62,895 nucleotides of DNA. It comes from an uncultured Burkholderiales bacterium (GTDB taxonomy: Bacteria > Pseudomonadota > Gammaproteobacteria > Burkholderiales > Burkholderiaceae_C). The position numbers and the translations under genes are program-made. The stretch is from the NCBI GenBank assembly GCA_903830725.1, contig CAIKVH010000060.1:1-62895 (forward strand). Direction: 5' to 3'. Shown in pieces: positions 35,955-44,845 of this stretch. Within the stretch, counting starts at the first letter, position 1; every line of letters begins with the position of its first letter. Below the pieces are notes generated by a model that made no database searches, was not told where the DNA came from, and saw only the letters and a program-made list of their open reading frames with translations.

Positions 35955-38180
35955 ATGGCATTCAAAGATATTGAATTTTTGCAGATGCGCTACCTGCGCG
36001 GACCCAATTTCTGGACCTATCGTCCGGTCATAGAAGCTTGGGTGAATATTGGAGAGTTGGAGCAGTTCCCCTCAGACAAGATTCCTGGGTTTGCGCAGCG
36101 CCTGCAAAATTGGCTACCGGGCTTGATTGAGCATAGGTGCGGTGTTGGTGAGCGAGGTGGTTTTGTTCAAAGACTTAACACGGGGACGTGGCCTGCGCAT
36201 ATCATGGAGCATGTTGCTATTGAGCTTCAAACTTTAGCGGGTATGGCTGTTGGGTTTGGTAAGGCGCGAGAAACAAGCCAATCGGGGGTTTATAAGGTAG
36301 TCATTCGAACGCGTCAAGAGCAAGTAGGGCGCGAGAGTTTGACTGCTGCCAGGGATTTGGTGATGGCTGCAATTAATAACCAACCCTATGACACGCAAGG
36401 TATAGTCTCAAAGCTAAAGGCAATGGTGGACGATCTATGTCTGGGGCCCTCTACGGCTTGCATTGTAGACGCCGCAAGCGATAGGAAAATTCCATCCATT
36501 CGACTCACAGAAGGAAATTTAGTCCAATTAGGCTACGGCGCTCGTCAGCGCAGAATTTGGACCGCGGAGACTGACCGCACAAGCGCAATCGCCGAGAGCA
36601 TTTCCAGTGACAAGGACCTGACCAAGCAACTCCTGAGTCAGTGCGGGGTTCCTATTCCTGAGGGCCAAATTGTTGACTCAGCCGAGGAGGCCTGGGAGGT
36701 TGCGCAGTCGATGGGATTGCCGGTTGTGATAAAACCCAGTGACGGGAACCACGGCAGGGGTGTGGCGCTAGATTTGAACACTGCAGATGAGATCAAGGCC
36801 GCATTTAAAGTTGCACAGGGTGAGGGCAGCGATGTCATCGTTGAGAGATTCATTAAAGGTGAGGAGCACCGGGTCTTGGTGGTGGGCAATAAGGTGGTTG
36901 CTGTAGCACGGGGTGAGACGGCAACGATTAAGGGAGACGGGAAAAGTACCGTTGAAGAATTGATCGAGTCACAAATCAACAGTGACCCAAGGCGAGGAGA
37001 GGAGGAGGGATTCCCGCTTGATACGATTCGCCTCTCTGAGCACCAACACGCTGTACTCGAACTTCAGCGTCAGGGACTCAACGCTAAAAGCGTGCTGACC
37101 AAGGACCGAGTAGCTATTGTTCAGCGTAACGGAAATATGAGTAATGACGTCACAGATTTAATTCACCCAGATATCGAACAAATAGCAACCCTTGCTGCGC
37201 GCGTTATAGGATTAGACATCGCGGGGATCGATTTGGTCGTTGAAGATATCTCCAAGCCCCTTGGCGCTCAGGGCGGCGCCATCGTAGAGGTGAATGCGGG
37301 GCCGGGTCTTTTGATGCATATTAAGCCAGCGGTAGGCAGACCAAGACCTGTTGGAAGAGCCATTGTCGATCACCTCTTTGATTACAAAGATTCGGGACGA
37401 ATTCCTATTGTTGGTATCTTAGGTAGTGATCAAACGCGCATACTCTCGCATCTTGTGACTTGGTTGCTTCATTTGTCTGGACGTCGAACGGGCTTAGCGT
37501 GTAGCGAAGGCCTATTTATGAACCAAAGAAAAGTGCAAGCCGAGGATGCCAGACACTTTGATTTATCCGAGAGAATCCTGATCAATAGGGCGCTTGACGC
37601 TGCTGTGTTTGAAACTACAGTATCTCAAATCCTAAGCGAAGGCCTTCCCTATGACCGCTGCCAAGTGGGTGTTTTGACAAACTTGCCAGTTGAAGAAGGC
37701 TTAGAAAAACACGATATCAAAACTAAAGAACAGTTGCTTGGTGTCGTAAGAACACAAATTGATTTGGTCTTAAAAGAGGGCGTAGGTGTTATCAATGCAG
37801 ATGATGCAGATATCGTTGGACTCTCAGAGCTTTGCGATGGAGAGGTGATTTATTACGCAGAGTCAGTTGATAACCCCGCACTCAAGGAGCATGTCGCTAT
37901 GGGGCGGCGCGGCGTTTACTGCAAGGATGCACATGTTGTGATGGCCAGAGGCGATCAAGAAACGATGCTCTTTGCGTTAGAGTTCGCACCTATTTTGAGA
38001 CTTATTAAGCAAGAAAGTTTATCTACGTCTACGCTTTTGGCCTCAGTTGCAACCGCTTGGGCACTGGATATTGCACCCCTTTTGATCCGCGCTGGTTTGA
38101 AAAATTTCGGTCAACATGAAACCGCCCCAACACCAAACGCCCAAAGCCAGTCAGTTAAAAAAGCAAGGATGGATTCCTAA
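35955..38180 (+). CDS. Truncated cyanophycin synthetase-like protein CphA' with lost Mur-ligase P-loop
   Basis: A 741-residue homologue of the next gene with an N-terminal domain (MRYLRGPNFWTYRPVIEAW), an ATP-grasp domain (VVIKPSDGNHGRG, IVEVNAGPGLLMH) and a partial Mur-ligase domain. The Mur P-loop, GTNGKTTT in CphA, is GSDQTRIL here (from residue 490), so the Lys and Thr needed for ATP binding are gone, and the protein ends before the Mur lid domain. The architecture recalls cyanobacterial CphA2, which works with one active site. Ralstonia-type genomes carry a similar cphA'/cphA pair. It is one base upstream of cphA. Confidence 0.9.
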   Translation: MAFKDIEFLQMRYLRGPNFWTYRPVIEAWVNIGELEQFPSDKIPGFAQRLQNWLPGLIEHRCGVGERGGFVQRLNTGTWPAHIMEHVAIELQTLAGMAVGFGKARETSQSGVYKVVIRTRQEQVGRESLTAARDLVMAAINNQPYDTQGIVSKLKAMVDDLCLGPSTACIVDAASDRKIPSIRLTEGNLVQLGYGARQRRIWTAETDRTSAIAESISSDKDLTKQLLSQCGVPIPEGQIVDSAEEAWEVAQSMGLPVVIKPSDGNHGRGVALDLNTADEIKAAFKVAQGEGSDVIVERFIKGEEHRVLVVGNKVVAVARGETATIKGDGKSTVEELIESQINSDPRRGEEEGFPLDTIRLSEHQHAVLELQRQGLNAKSVLTKDRVAIVQRNGNMSNDVTDLIHPDIEQIATLAARVIGLDIAGIDLVVEDISKPLGAQGGAIVEVNAGPGLLMHIKPAVGRPRPVGRAIVDHLFDYKDSGRIPIVGILGSDQTRILSHLVTWLLHLSGRRTGLACSEGLFMNQRKVQAEDARHFDLSERILINRALDAAVFETTVSQILSEGLPYDRCQVGVLTNLPVEEGLEKHDIKTKEQLLGVVRTQIDLVLKEGVGVINADDADIVGLSELCDGEVIYYAESVDNPALKEHVAMGRRGVYCKDAHVVMARGDQETMLFALEFAPILRLIKQESLSTSTLLASVATAWALDIAPLLIRAGLKNFGQHETAPTPNAQSQSVKKARMDS

Positions 38181-38181
38181 T

Positions 38182-40761
38182 ATGGAAATCTCAAGAATCA
38201 GGGCCCTAAGAGGGCCTAACCTTTGGACTAGAAACACCGCCGTTGAGGCGCTCGTTAGGTGCGAAGGGGTCACCGAATGCGATTTAGCTCTTGAACCTGG
38301 GGTGGAAACTAGGTTGCGACACCTGTTTCCAGGTGTTGGTGCCCTCAGGGGGACTGATCAACAAGAAAAAATGACGATTGCTCATGCGCTTGAATCAGCA
38401 ACACTACATCTTCAAATCCAAGCGGGATGTCCCGTCACCTTTAGTCGAACCACCAAAACACCTGAGGGTGGTTTTTACCAAGTCACTGTGGAGTACTCTG
38501 TGGAGGAGGTGGGTAAGAAGGCGATAAACTTGGCCATTGATTTATGTAACGCCGCACTCAATAACACGGACTTTGATCTGGATACGGCGTTATCTGAGTT
38601 AAGAGAGCTCGATGAGGATTTGCGCCTGGGGCCATCTACGGGCTCAATCGTTGACGCAGCTCTCGCCCGAGGTATCCCCTTTAGAAGGCTTACTGAGGGC
38701 AGTCTCGTTCAGTTTGGTTGGGGCAGTCGTCAAAGAAAAATACAAGCCGCTGAGATGGATACGACAAGTGCAATCGCAGAATCAATTGCGCAAGATAAAG
38801 AGCTCACCAAAAAGTTACTGCACGCTGCAGGCGTCCCCGTACCTAAGGGGCGCCCAGTGAGTGATGCAGAGGACGCGTGGGCGGCTGCCAACGAGATTGG
38901 GTTGCCGGTTGTGATAAAACCAAGAGACGGCAATCAAGGTAAGGGCGTTGCGGTTAATTTAAAAACCGCAGAAGAAGTTAAGCATGGATTTCTTAATGCA
39001 TCAAAATACTCAGATGAAATACTTATAGAGAGCTACTTGCCAGGTAGTGATTACAGGTTGCTTGTGGTTGGAGACCGTTTAATCGCTGCAGCAAGGCGTG
39101 AGCCTCCTACTGTTATAGGGGACGGCAAGCATACTATTTTGGAGCTCGTGGAGAAAGTTAACGCTGACCCCAAAAGGGGCGATGGACACGCCACGTCGCT
39201 GACCAAAATTAAGTTTGATGATATTGCCAAGTCTCGTTTAAAGGAGCAAGGTTTTGATGCCAGTAGTGTCCCTCCCAAAGGCACCAGGGTTAGTCTCAGA
39301 AACAATGCTAATTTATCTACTGGGGGAACTGCGACTGATGTAACAGATGATGTGCATCCTGAGGTGGCGGCGCGTGCGATTGCGGCCGCACAAACAGTGG
39401 GTCTGGATATTTGCGGAGTGGATATCGTTTGCGAAACGGTTCTCCAGCCATTGGAGGATCAACGAGGCGGTATCGTAGAGGTTAACGCTGCTCCGGGGCT
39501 TCGCATGCACCTGAGTCCCTCATTTGGTAAGGGGCGTGATGTTGGCGAAGCTGTCATCAATAACATGTTCCCAGCCGGTGAAGATGGGCGTATCCCAGTC
39601 ATTGCGGTCACCGGTACAAACGGCAAAACCACGACCGTTCGATTAACGTCCCACCTTCTCAGAACCAACGGACTGCGAGTGGGTATGACCAATACGGACG
39701 GAGTTTACATTAACGACCGTCAAATGGACTCCGGCGACTGCAGCGGACCAAGGAGCGCTAGAAACGTGTTGATGCACCCCGATGTGGACGCTGTAGTTTT
39801 AGAAACGGCTCGAGGTGGAATGCTCAGGGAAGGTCTTGCTTTTGATCGTTGCAGCGTAGCCGTGGTCACAAACATTGGGATGGGAGATCACTTAGGACTG
39901 AACTACATCACAACCGTCGAAGACCTAGCGGTGCTTAAACGGGTGATCGTTCAAAACGTTGCATCCAGCGGTATGGCTGTTTTAAACGCTGCTGATCCGA
40001 TGGTTGCAGCGATGGCAAAGAATTGTCCTGGGCAGGTCACGTTCTTTGCATTGGATTCCCATCACCCTGTGATTGCAACCCACCGAGCTCAGGGCAAGAG
40101 AGTCGTCTTTGTTGAAGATGATCAGATGGTTGCTATGCAAGGTAAATTCCAAGTACGCATACCCTTGTCGGAAGTCCCGCTCACCCGCGGGGGGGCGATA
40201 GGCTTTCAAATTGAAAACGCAATGGCCTCGGTCGCTGCTGCATGGGCTACGGGACTGGCTTGGGATACTATTATCAAAGGACTGAGTACTTTTATCAGTG
40301 ATGCTGTTGCGGTCCCTGGTCGTTTTAATGTATTTGACTACAAGGGTGCAACCGTAATAGCCGATTACGGGCATAACCCAGATGCCATCAAAGCCTTGGT
40401 TCAAGCCGTCACCAACATACCTGCCAGTCGGCGCAGTGTTGTGATTAGCGGGGCGGGGGACAGAAGGGATGAAGATATCATGGAGCAAACCCGTATCATT
40501 GGAGAGGCGTTTGATGAAGTTGTGCTTTATCAGGACGCTTGTCAAAGGGGTCGCCAAGATGGGGAGGTTATAAATCTCCTTCGACAAGGACTCCAGGGTG
40601 CTAGGAGAACCAATTACATTGAGGAAATTCGGGGTGAATTTGTAGCCATTGACTCCGCAATGAATAGACTAAAACCGGGTGAGTTGTGCTTGCTTTTGAT
40701 TGATCAAATTGAAGAAGCACTTGAACACATCACCAAACGGGTGAGTGAGGTAAGGACTTAA
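38182..40761 (+). CDS. cphA: Cyanophycin synthetase CphA
   Basis: An 859-residue enzyme that polymerises Asp and Arg into cyanophycin, a nitrogen/carbon storage polymer, using two ATP per dipeptide. It has the N domain (RALRGPNLWTRNTAVEA), ATP-grasp G domain (VVIKPRDGNQGKGVAV), and Mur-ligase M domain with intact P-loop GTNGKTTT (from residue 478), ETARGGMLREG, and the lid with ADYGHNPDAIKAL. ATG 38182 was chosen, one base after the cphA' stop; an upstream frame from 38116 overlaps cphA'. No cyanophycinase gene is present in the window. Confidence 0.96.
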   Translation: MEISRIRALRGPNLWTRNTAVEALVRCEGVTECDLALEPGVETRLRHLFPGVGALRGTDQQEKMTIAHALESATLHLQIQAGCPVTFSRTTKTPEGGFYQVTVEYSVEEVGKKAINLAIDLCNAALNNTDFDLDTALSELRELDEDLRLGPSTGSIVDAALARGIPFRRLTEGSLVQFGWGSRQRKIQAAEMDTTSAIAESIAQDKELTKKLLHAAGVPVPKGRPVSDAEDAWAAANEIGLPVVIKPRDGNQGKGVAVNLKTAEEVKHGFLNASKYSDEILIESYLPGSDYRLLVVGDRLIAAARREPPTVIGDGKHTILELVEKVNADPKRGDGHATSLTKIKFDDIAKSRLKEQGFDASSVPPKGTRVSLRNNANLSTGGTATDVTDDVHPEVAARAIAAAQTVGLDICGVDIVCETVLQPLEDQRGGIVEVNAAPGLRMHLSPSFGKGRDVGEAVINNMFPAGEDGRIPVIAVTGTNGKTTTVRLTSHLLRTNGLRVGMTNTDGVYINDRQMDSGDCSGPRSARNVLMHPDVDAVVLETARGGMLREGLAFDRCSVAVVTNIGMGDHLGLNYITTVEDLAVLKRVIVQNVASSGMAVLNAADPMVAAMAKNCPGQVTFFALDSHHPVIATHRAQGKRVVFVEDDQMVAMQGKFQVRIPLSEVPLTRGGAIGFQIENAMASVAAAWATGLAWDTIIKGLSTFISDAVAVPGRFNVFDYKGATVIADYGHNPDAIKALVQAVTNIPASRRSVVISGAGDRRDEDIMEQTRIIGEAFDEVVLYQDACQRGRQDGEVINLLRQGLQGARRTNYIEEIRGEFVAIDSAMNRLKPGELCLLLIDQIEEALEHITKRVSEVRT

Positions 40762-40801
40762 GGCTAAACATTTTGAGGCCAATACAGACGCCTGAAATTT
40801 A

Positions 40802-41446
40802 TTAGTTAAAGGTCGGGTTTAAAAACGTAATGACGAAGTTGTTATCTATGAACTCCGTCTTCACGTAGGAGCCGTCAACCCACTTAGAGGCCCTGACAAA
40901 CAACTCAGCAACCATTAGGTTGTAATTCAACGTGGCCGATGTGTGCTTGAATTTGCCAAAATATTGGTCGTAAACATTTTGGTATATTCTTCCCCCAACA
41001 CCGACTTGACACTTTGTTTTGAGGATTTGATCTTTTTCGTTTAAGAAGAATGTGAGTGTCATATCCCCCATCACGCAATTAAGTGCTTTTGTTGCGTTGG
41101 GCGTCTTTTGTATTGCTGTTTTATCTCTTAAAGGTTCACAATCCTCAGTGTCCTTTTTCCTAAAAACACTTGAAAAATCTTTTTCTCCAACTCGCTTTAA
41201 CATTTCATCAAAGTTAGAAAATACCGGTTTATTGGTATTTTTAAGATAATTGATGATTGATAGATATTGTTGCTTGGTGAGTTCGCAGTTAATAAAGACA
41301 GATTTACCGTTTTCTTCGTATGCTTTTTGCTGATCAAATTTTCGGCATACCTCAGCTACATCTTTCTCGACCGAGACATTGAAATCATTTAGCGCCCATA
41401 GGGGATTACTCAATAGAGCCAATATCAATAATACAAAGTATCTCAT
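40802..41446 (-). CDS. Exported protein of unknown function
   Basis: A 214-residue protein with a signal peptide (MRYFVLLILALLSNPLWA, cleavage near LWA-L). The mature protein is rich in Lys, Asn and Phe and has five Cys residues after cleavage (CRKF, NCELT, DCEPL, NCVMG, KCQVG), suggesting disulfides. I recognise no family. It converges with cphA and is more AT-rich than its neighbours. It sits between the cyanophycin and ATP-grasp/alpha-E loci without obvious coupling to either. Confidence 0.7.
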   Translation of the reverse strand: MRYFVLLILALLSNPLWALNDFNVSVEKDVAEVCRKFDQQKAYEENGKSVFINCELTKQQYLSIINYLKNTNKPVFSNFDEMLKRVGEKDFSSVFRKKDTEDCEPLRDKTAIQKTPNATKALNCVMGDMTLTFFLNEKDQILKTKCQVGVGGRIYQNVYDQYFGKFKHTSATLNYNLMVAELFVRASKWVDGSYVKTEFIDNNFVITFLNPTFN

Positions 41447-41556
41447 CGCAACGAGGAAAATGTTGAAGCGATCAGTTTAGCATCTCATCGCGTCTTTAAA
41501 TAGACCCTAGGGCCCTGATTAGCAAGGCTTCAAATTTAGGGCCATGTGGGCTCAGC

Positions 41557-42510
41557 TTATTGTGAGGGGACTAAGAAATCTTTGCTAATGTTAAATCCAA
41601 TCTCATTAACCCTGTCTAAGAATTGAGTCAAAAACGCATGCAGTCCATTGGCAAGTATCTCGTTTATAGATCCATACTGGAGTTCGGACAGAAGTTTCCC
41701 AGCTTTTCTCTGAGTTCCTGCTGAGTGCTCATTGGCGATCATAGACAAGTTGCTAACGACCTCATTCAAACTGGCGTGCAATGAGCGCGGCATATCGGCG
41801 CGCAAAATCAGTAGCTCAGCAACTCTTTCAGGGCGAATAATGTCTCTGTAGACCTTCCTGTAAATCTCAAAACCAGAAACGCTCCTAAGAATAGAGCTCC
41901 AGTGGTAGAAGTCGTATTCTTGATCTGCACTGTTGTTACCAAAGAATTCGTTGTGAAGCGCGTGAAACTTTACATCAACCAACCTAGCGGTGTTATCCGC
42001 TCTCTCTAAAAATGTACCAAGTCGCATAAAGTGCAACGCCTCATCCATGAGCATGGTTCCAACAGTTACGCCTCTGAACAAGTGTGAGCGAAACTTGACC
42101 CACTCAAAAAGTTTACCCGGATCTCGTTTGTATTCGACTTTCTTGATCATCTTTTGCATTTCAAGCCATGTCTGATTTTGGGTTTCCCAGACCTCAGTCG
42201 TTAAGCTACCTCGAACCGCGCGAGCGTTCTCTCTGGCCGAGCGCAAACAAGAAATAATGGAGGATGGGTTACTCTCATCGCTGAGCATAAACTCCATCAC
42301 ATCTTTGGCAACGATTTGACCGTATTTAGCCTGATAGGCGGGTAGCAGTTCGCTGATTGATAAAAGTCCTTGCCATCCCTGGACCGCAGCCTCTTGTGAT
42401 TGGGGGAGAAGTGCTGTGTTGTAATTTACATCTAGCATGCGGGCAGTGTTCTCTGCGCGCTCTGTATACCTAGACATCCAATATAAATGATCTGCTGTTC
42501 TGGATAGCAT
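41557..42510 (-). CDS. Alpha-E domain protein (DUF403), stand-alone
   Basis: A 317-residue all-helical protein of the alpha-E family. The first residues MLSRTADHLYWMSRYTERAENTARMLDV are the signature. The start at 42510 gives this exact family N terminus; the longer frame to 42549 adds 13 atypical residues that overlap the upstream gene. It begins four bases after the ATP-grasp gene stop, so the two are co-translated. Alpha-E proteins are predicted partners of circularly permuted ATP-grasp enzymes; no enzymatic activity is established. Confidence 0.92.
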   Translation of the reverse strand: MLSRTADHLYWMSRYTERAENTARMLDVNYNTALLPQSQEAAVQGWQGLLSISELLPAYQAKYGQIVAKDVMEFMLSDESNPSSIISCLRSARENARAVRGSLTTEVWETQNQTWLEMQKMIKKVEYKRDPGKLFEWVKFRSHLFRGVTVGTMLMDEALHFMRLGTFLERADNTARLVDVKFHALHNEFFGNNSADQEYDFYHWSSILRSVSGFEIYRKVYRDIIRPERVAELLILRADMPRSLHASLNEVVSNLSMIANEHSAGTQRKAGKLLSELQYGSINEILANGLHAFLTQFLDRVNEIGFNISKDFLVPSQ

Positions 42511-42514
42511 CTTC

Positions 42515-43960
42515 TTAAACCTCCAGTATCCAAGTGTCCTTGGTTCCACCCCCTTGGGAGGAGTTGACCACTAAGGAGCCCTCTTTTAAGGCAACTCGAG
42601 TCAATCCACCGGGAACCATTTGAACGGTTTTACCACTCAACACAAAAGGCCTTAAATCAATATGACGGGGCGCAATACCTTCTTTAACAAATGTAGGACA
42701 ACTTGATAAGCTAAGCGTCGGCTGAGAGATATATCCACTAGGATTTTTAATCAATGCTTGCCTAAAGTCCTCAATCTCCGCTTTGCTAGCAGAGGGGCCA
42801 ACGAGCATCCCGTATCCCCCAGCACCGTGCACCTCTTTTACGACTAAATCTTTTAAATTGGCCAAGGTGTATTTCAAGTCCTCAGGGTTTCTGCAGATAT
42901 GTGTAGGTACATTTTTAAGAATCGGTTTTTCTCCTAAATAAAACTCGATCATTTTGGGGACGTAGGGGTAAATGGACTTATCGTCAGCAATGCCAGTACC
43001 CACCGCGTTACAGATGGTTACATTTCCGGCTCTATAAACATCGATTAAGCCAGCGCAGCCTAGGCTTGAATCGGCGCGAAAAGCAAGGGGATCTAAAAAG
43101 TCATCGTCAACACGTCTGTAAATGACATCGACTCTCTTGGGGCCTTGAGTAGTTCTCATGTACACAAAACGGTCTTTCACAAAAAGATCCTGCCCCTCTA
43201 CGAGCTCGATCCCCATTTGCTGCGCCAAGAATGCGTGTTCAAAGTAGGCGCTGTTGTACATGCCAGGGGTTAGCACAACGACTGTTGGCTCATCCGTCGT
43301 TCCGGGGCTACAAGTTCTTAGCGTCTCAAGAAGTAAATCCGGATAATGAGCAACAGGAGCCACTTGGTATTTGCTGAAGAGTTCAGGAAAAAGACGCATC
43401 ATCATTTTTCTATCTTCTAGCATGTAGCTTACACCCGAGGGTACGCGAAGGTTGTCCTCTAAAACGTAGTACTCGCCCTCTCCGTTGGCATTTGCAGCTC
43501 TGATGATATCGATTCCGCTGATTTGCGAATAAACCTGGTGGGGTACATCAATACCGACCATTTCAGCTCTGAATTGAGGGTTGTGAGTAACTTGTTCAGT
43601 GGGAACAATGCCTGCCTTGAGGATTTCTTGATCGTGGTAAACGTCGTGAATGAACCTGTTAAGCGCCGTGACCCTTTGCACCAGACCCTTTTGCATGCTG
43701 ACCCATTCATTGTGGGTGATGATGCGGGGTAATAAGTCAAAGGGTATTAACCTCTCCGTGCCGGCGCCTCCCTCATCTTTGTCCCCGTACACAGCAAAGG
43801 TAATTCCAACTCGGCGAAAGATAACCTCCGCTTCCTCTTGATGCGATTGCATCTGAGACATAGTTTGAGCATCTAACCATTGCTTATAGGGGCCGTATTG
43901 TGGCCGGAGCGCATTGTCCTCGTAGGGCAAGCGCGAATACATTTCATCAAAAGGCTGCAT
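42515..43960 (-). CDS. Circularly permuted type 2 ATP-grasp protein, stand-alone
   Basis: A 481-residue predicted amide/peptide ligase of the circularly permuted ATP-grasp family (DUF404/407). Visible blocks are FDEMY...R (N terminus), VYGDKDE, YVLEDNLRVPSGVSYMLEDR, LTPGMYNSAYFEH, the nucleotide-binding VVKEVHGAGGYGMLVG and the C-terminal APRHIDLRPFVL...VNSSQGGGTKDTWIL. Start 43960 follows AAGGAG with good spacing. It is followed by the alpha-E gene. Comparative genomics predicts peptide or protein tagging chemistry for this family; the substrate is unknown. Confidence 0.92.
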   Translation of the reverse strand: MQPFDEMYSRLPYEDNALRPQYGPYKQWLDAQTMSQMQSHQEEAEVIFRRVGITFAVYGDKDEGGAGTERLIPFDLLPRIITHNEWVSMQKGLVQRVTALNRFIHDVYHDQEILKAGIVPTEQVTHNPQFRAEMVGIDVPHQVYSQISGIDIIRAANANGEGEYYVLEDNLRVPSGVSYMLEDRKMMMRLFPELFSKYQVAPVAHYPDLLLETLRTCSPGTTDEPTVVVLTPGMYNSAYFEHAFLAQQMGIELVEGQDLFVKDRFVYMRTTQGPKRVDVIYRRVDDDFLDPLAFRADSSLGCAGLIDVYRAGNVTICNAVGTGIADDKSIYPYVPKMIEFYLGEKPILKNVPTHICRNPEDLKYTLANLKDLVVKEVHGAGGYGMLVGPSASKAEIEDFRQALIKNPSGYISQPTLSLSSCPTFVKEGIAPRHIDLRPFVLSGKTVQMVPGGLTRVALKEGSLVVNSSQGGGTKDTWILEV

Positions 43961-44174
43961 GCACGTAACTCCTTGAGTCAACTTAGCAATTTGAGTGCCA
44001 TTACATTGATAATGGGTTAAAAGTTAACGAACAGACAAATTATCTTGAATGTAAGCGTCGATCACGTTTAAATACATAGAGTGCATTGGCTTGATCGATA
44101 TTATCCCAAAGTTGGATGAAATAAAGCTCTTTCCCATAAGTATCAACCTAAATGGTGCGCTCATACGGGGGACG

Positions 44175-44196
44175 GCACCTACATGGTGCTTTTTTT
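44175..44196 (+). terminator. Plus-strand terminator without an assigned gene
   Basis: GCACC and GGTGC pair around TACAT and are followed by seven T residues. Both flanking genes lie on the minus strand, so the transcript it would end is unknown. An upstream TTGAAT (about 44051) with a TTAAAT box 17 bases on could be a promoter for a ~110-base RNA. Confidence 0.55.
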
Positions 44197-44273
44197 GGGG
44201 GTGCATCCTTTTGGGACTTCCCCAATTAATGGCTGTCAGTGATGCAGGTGAGCCTAGGTGGCACTTGACATCA

Positions 44274-44726
44274 TCATGTGCCAGGATTGCTGCAAAGTTG
44301 TTTTTTGAGGATGGCTACGTAAGTGCCTGGTCGAATCGGACGCTCACCAATTCTCCACTCTGGGTCATCAAAGGAGGCAACCTCCTTGCCTTTACCTTGA
44401 GGTTTATCGTAATAACTTTCTGAGATTTTAATGAACATGTCTGTCTTGCAATGGACTCTCCACCGCGTAAGGAGGGACTGATAATCGTCCCCTGTTGGAC
44501 CCTTGGTCGTTTTTGGTAAATCAGTCAAAGTCCATGCGTAGCGAGTCACGTGGATTGCTTTTACAGAATCCTTGTCCCAAAAATAGGCTGCATCCTCGTT
44601 CTTGTCTAACTCAGCCCAATCCGCATGGGCGCTTGTGATCACCAAGAAAGATGCACCAATAGCACCCAGTACTTTTAAAGTCAGGGTGATGGATGATAAA
44701 AATGGGGTGTGGTTAAAGTGTCTCAT
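44274..44726 (-). CDS. Exported protein resembling the surface-adhesin E family
   Basis: A 150-residue protein with an N-terminal hydrophobic stretch ending in a signal peptide (SAHADW). The mature part carries the pattern ADWAEL...AAYFWDKDSVK, then YQSLLTRWRVHCKTD and a C-terminal Cys, which resembles Adhesin-E-like (PF16747) small secreted proteins common in betaproteobacteria. Start 44726 follows GGAG eight bases upstream. It diverges from the large transglutaminase gene. Function is unknown. Confidence 0.65.
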   Translation of the reverse strand: MRHFNHTPFLSSITLTLKVLGAIGASFLVITSAHADWAELDKNEDAAYFWDKDSVKAIHVTRYAWTLTDLPKTTKGPTGDDYQSLLTRWRVHCKTDMFIKISESYYDKPQGKGKEVASFDDPEWRIGERPIRPGTYVAILKKQLCSNPGT

Positions 44727-44845
44727 ATAAGTATCTCCACTCAGATTCGGCACCAATGCGTACTTACTTTAGTGAATTGGAGCCTAAAATCTGAGAAATA
44801 AGCTAAGAAATTATCTTTGGCTTAAGATTTGCTTGACCTTAATTT

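Noticed and set aside
44024..44206. Minus-strand 60-codon frame
   Set aside because: No ribosome-binding site and no protein-like composition; it overlaps the plus-strand terminator.
44091..44423. Plus-strand 110-codon frame
   Set aside because: It runs antisense to the exported protein at 44274-44726 and across a terminator, with no ribosome-binding site.
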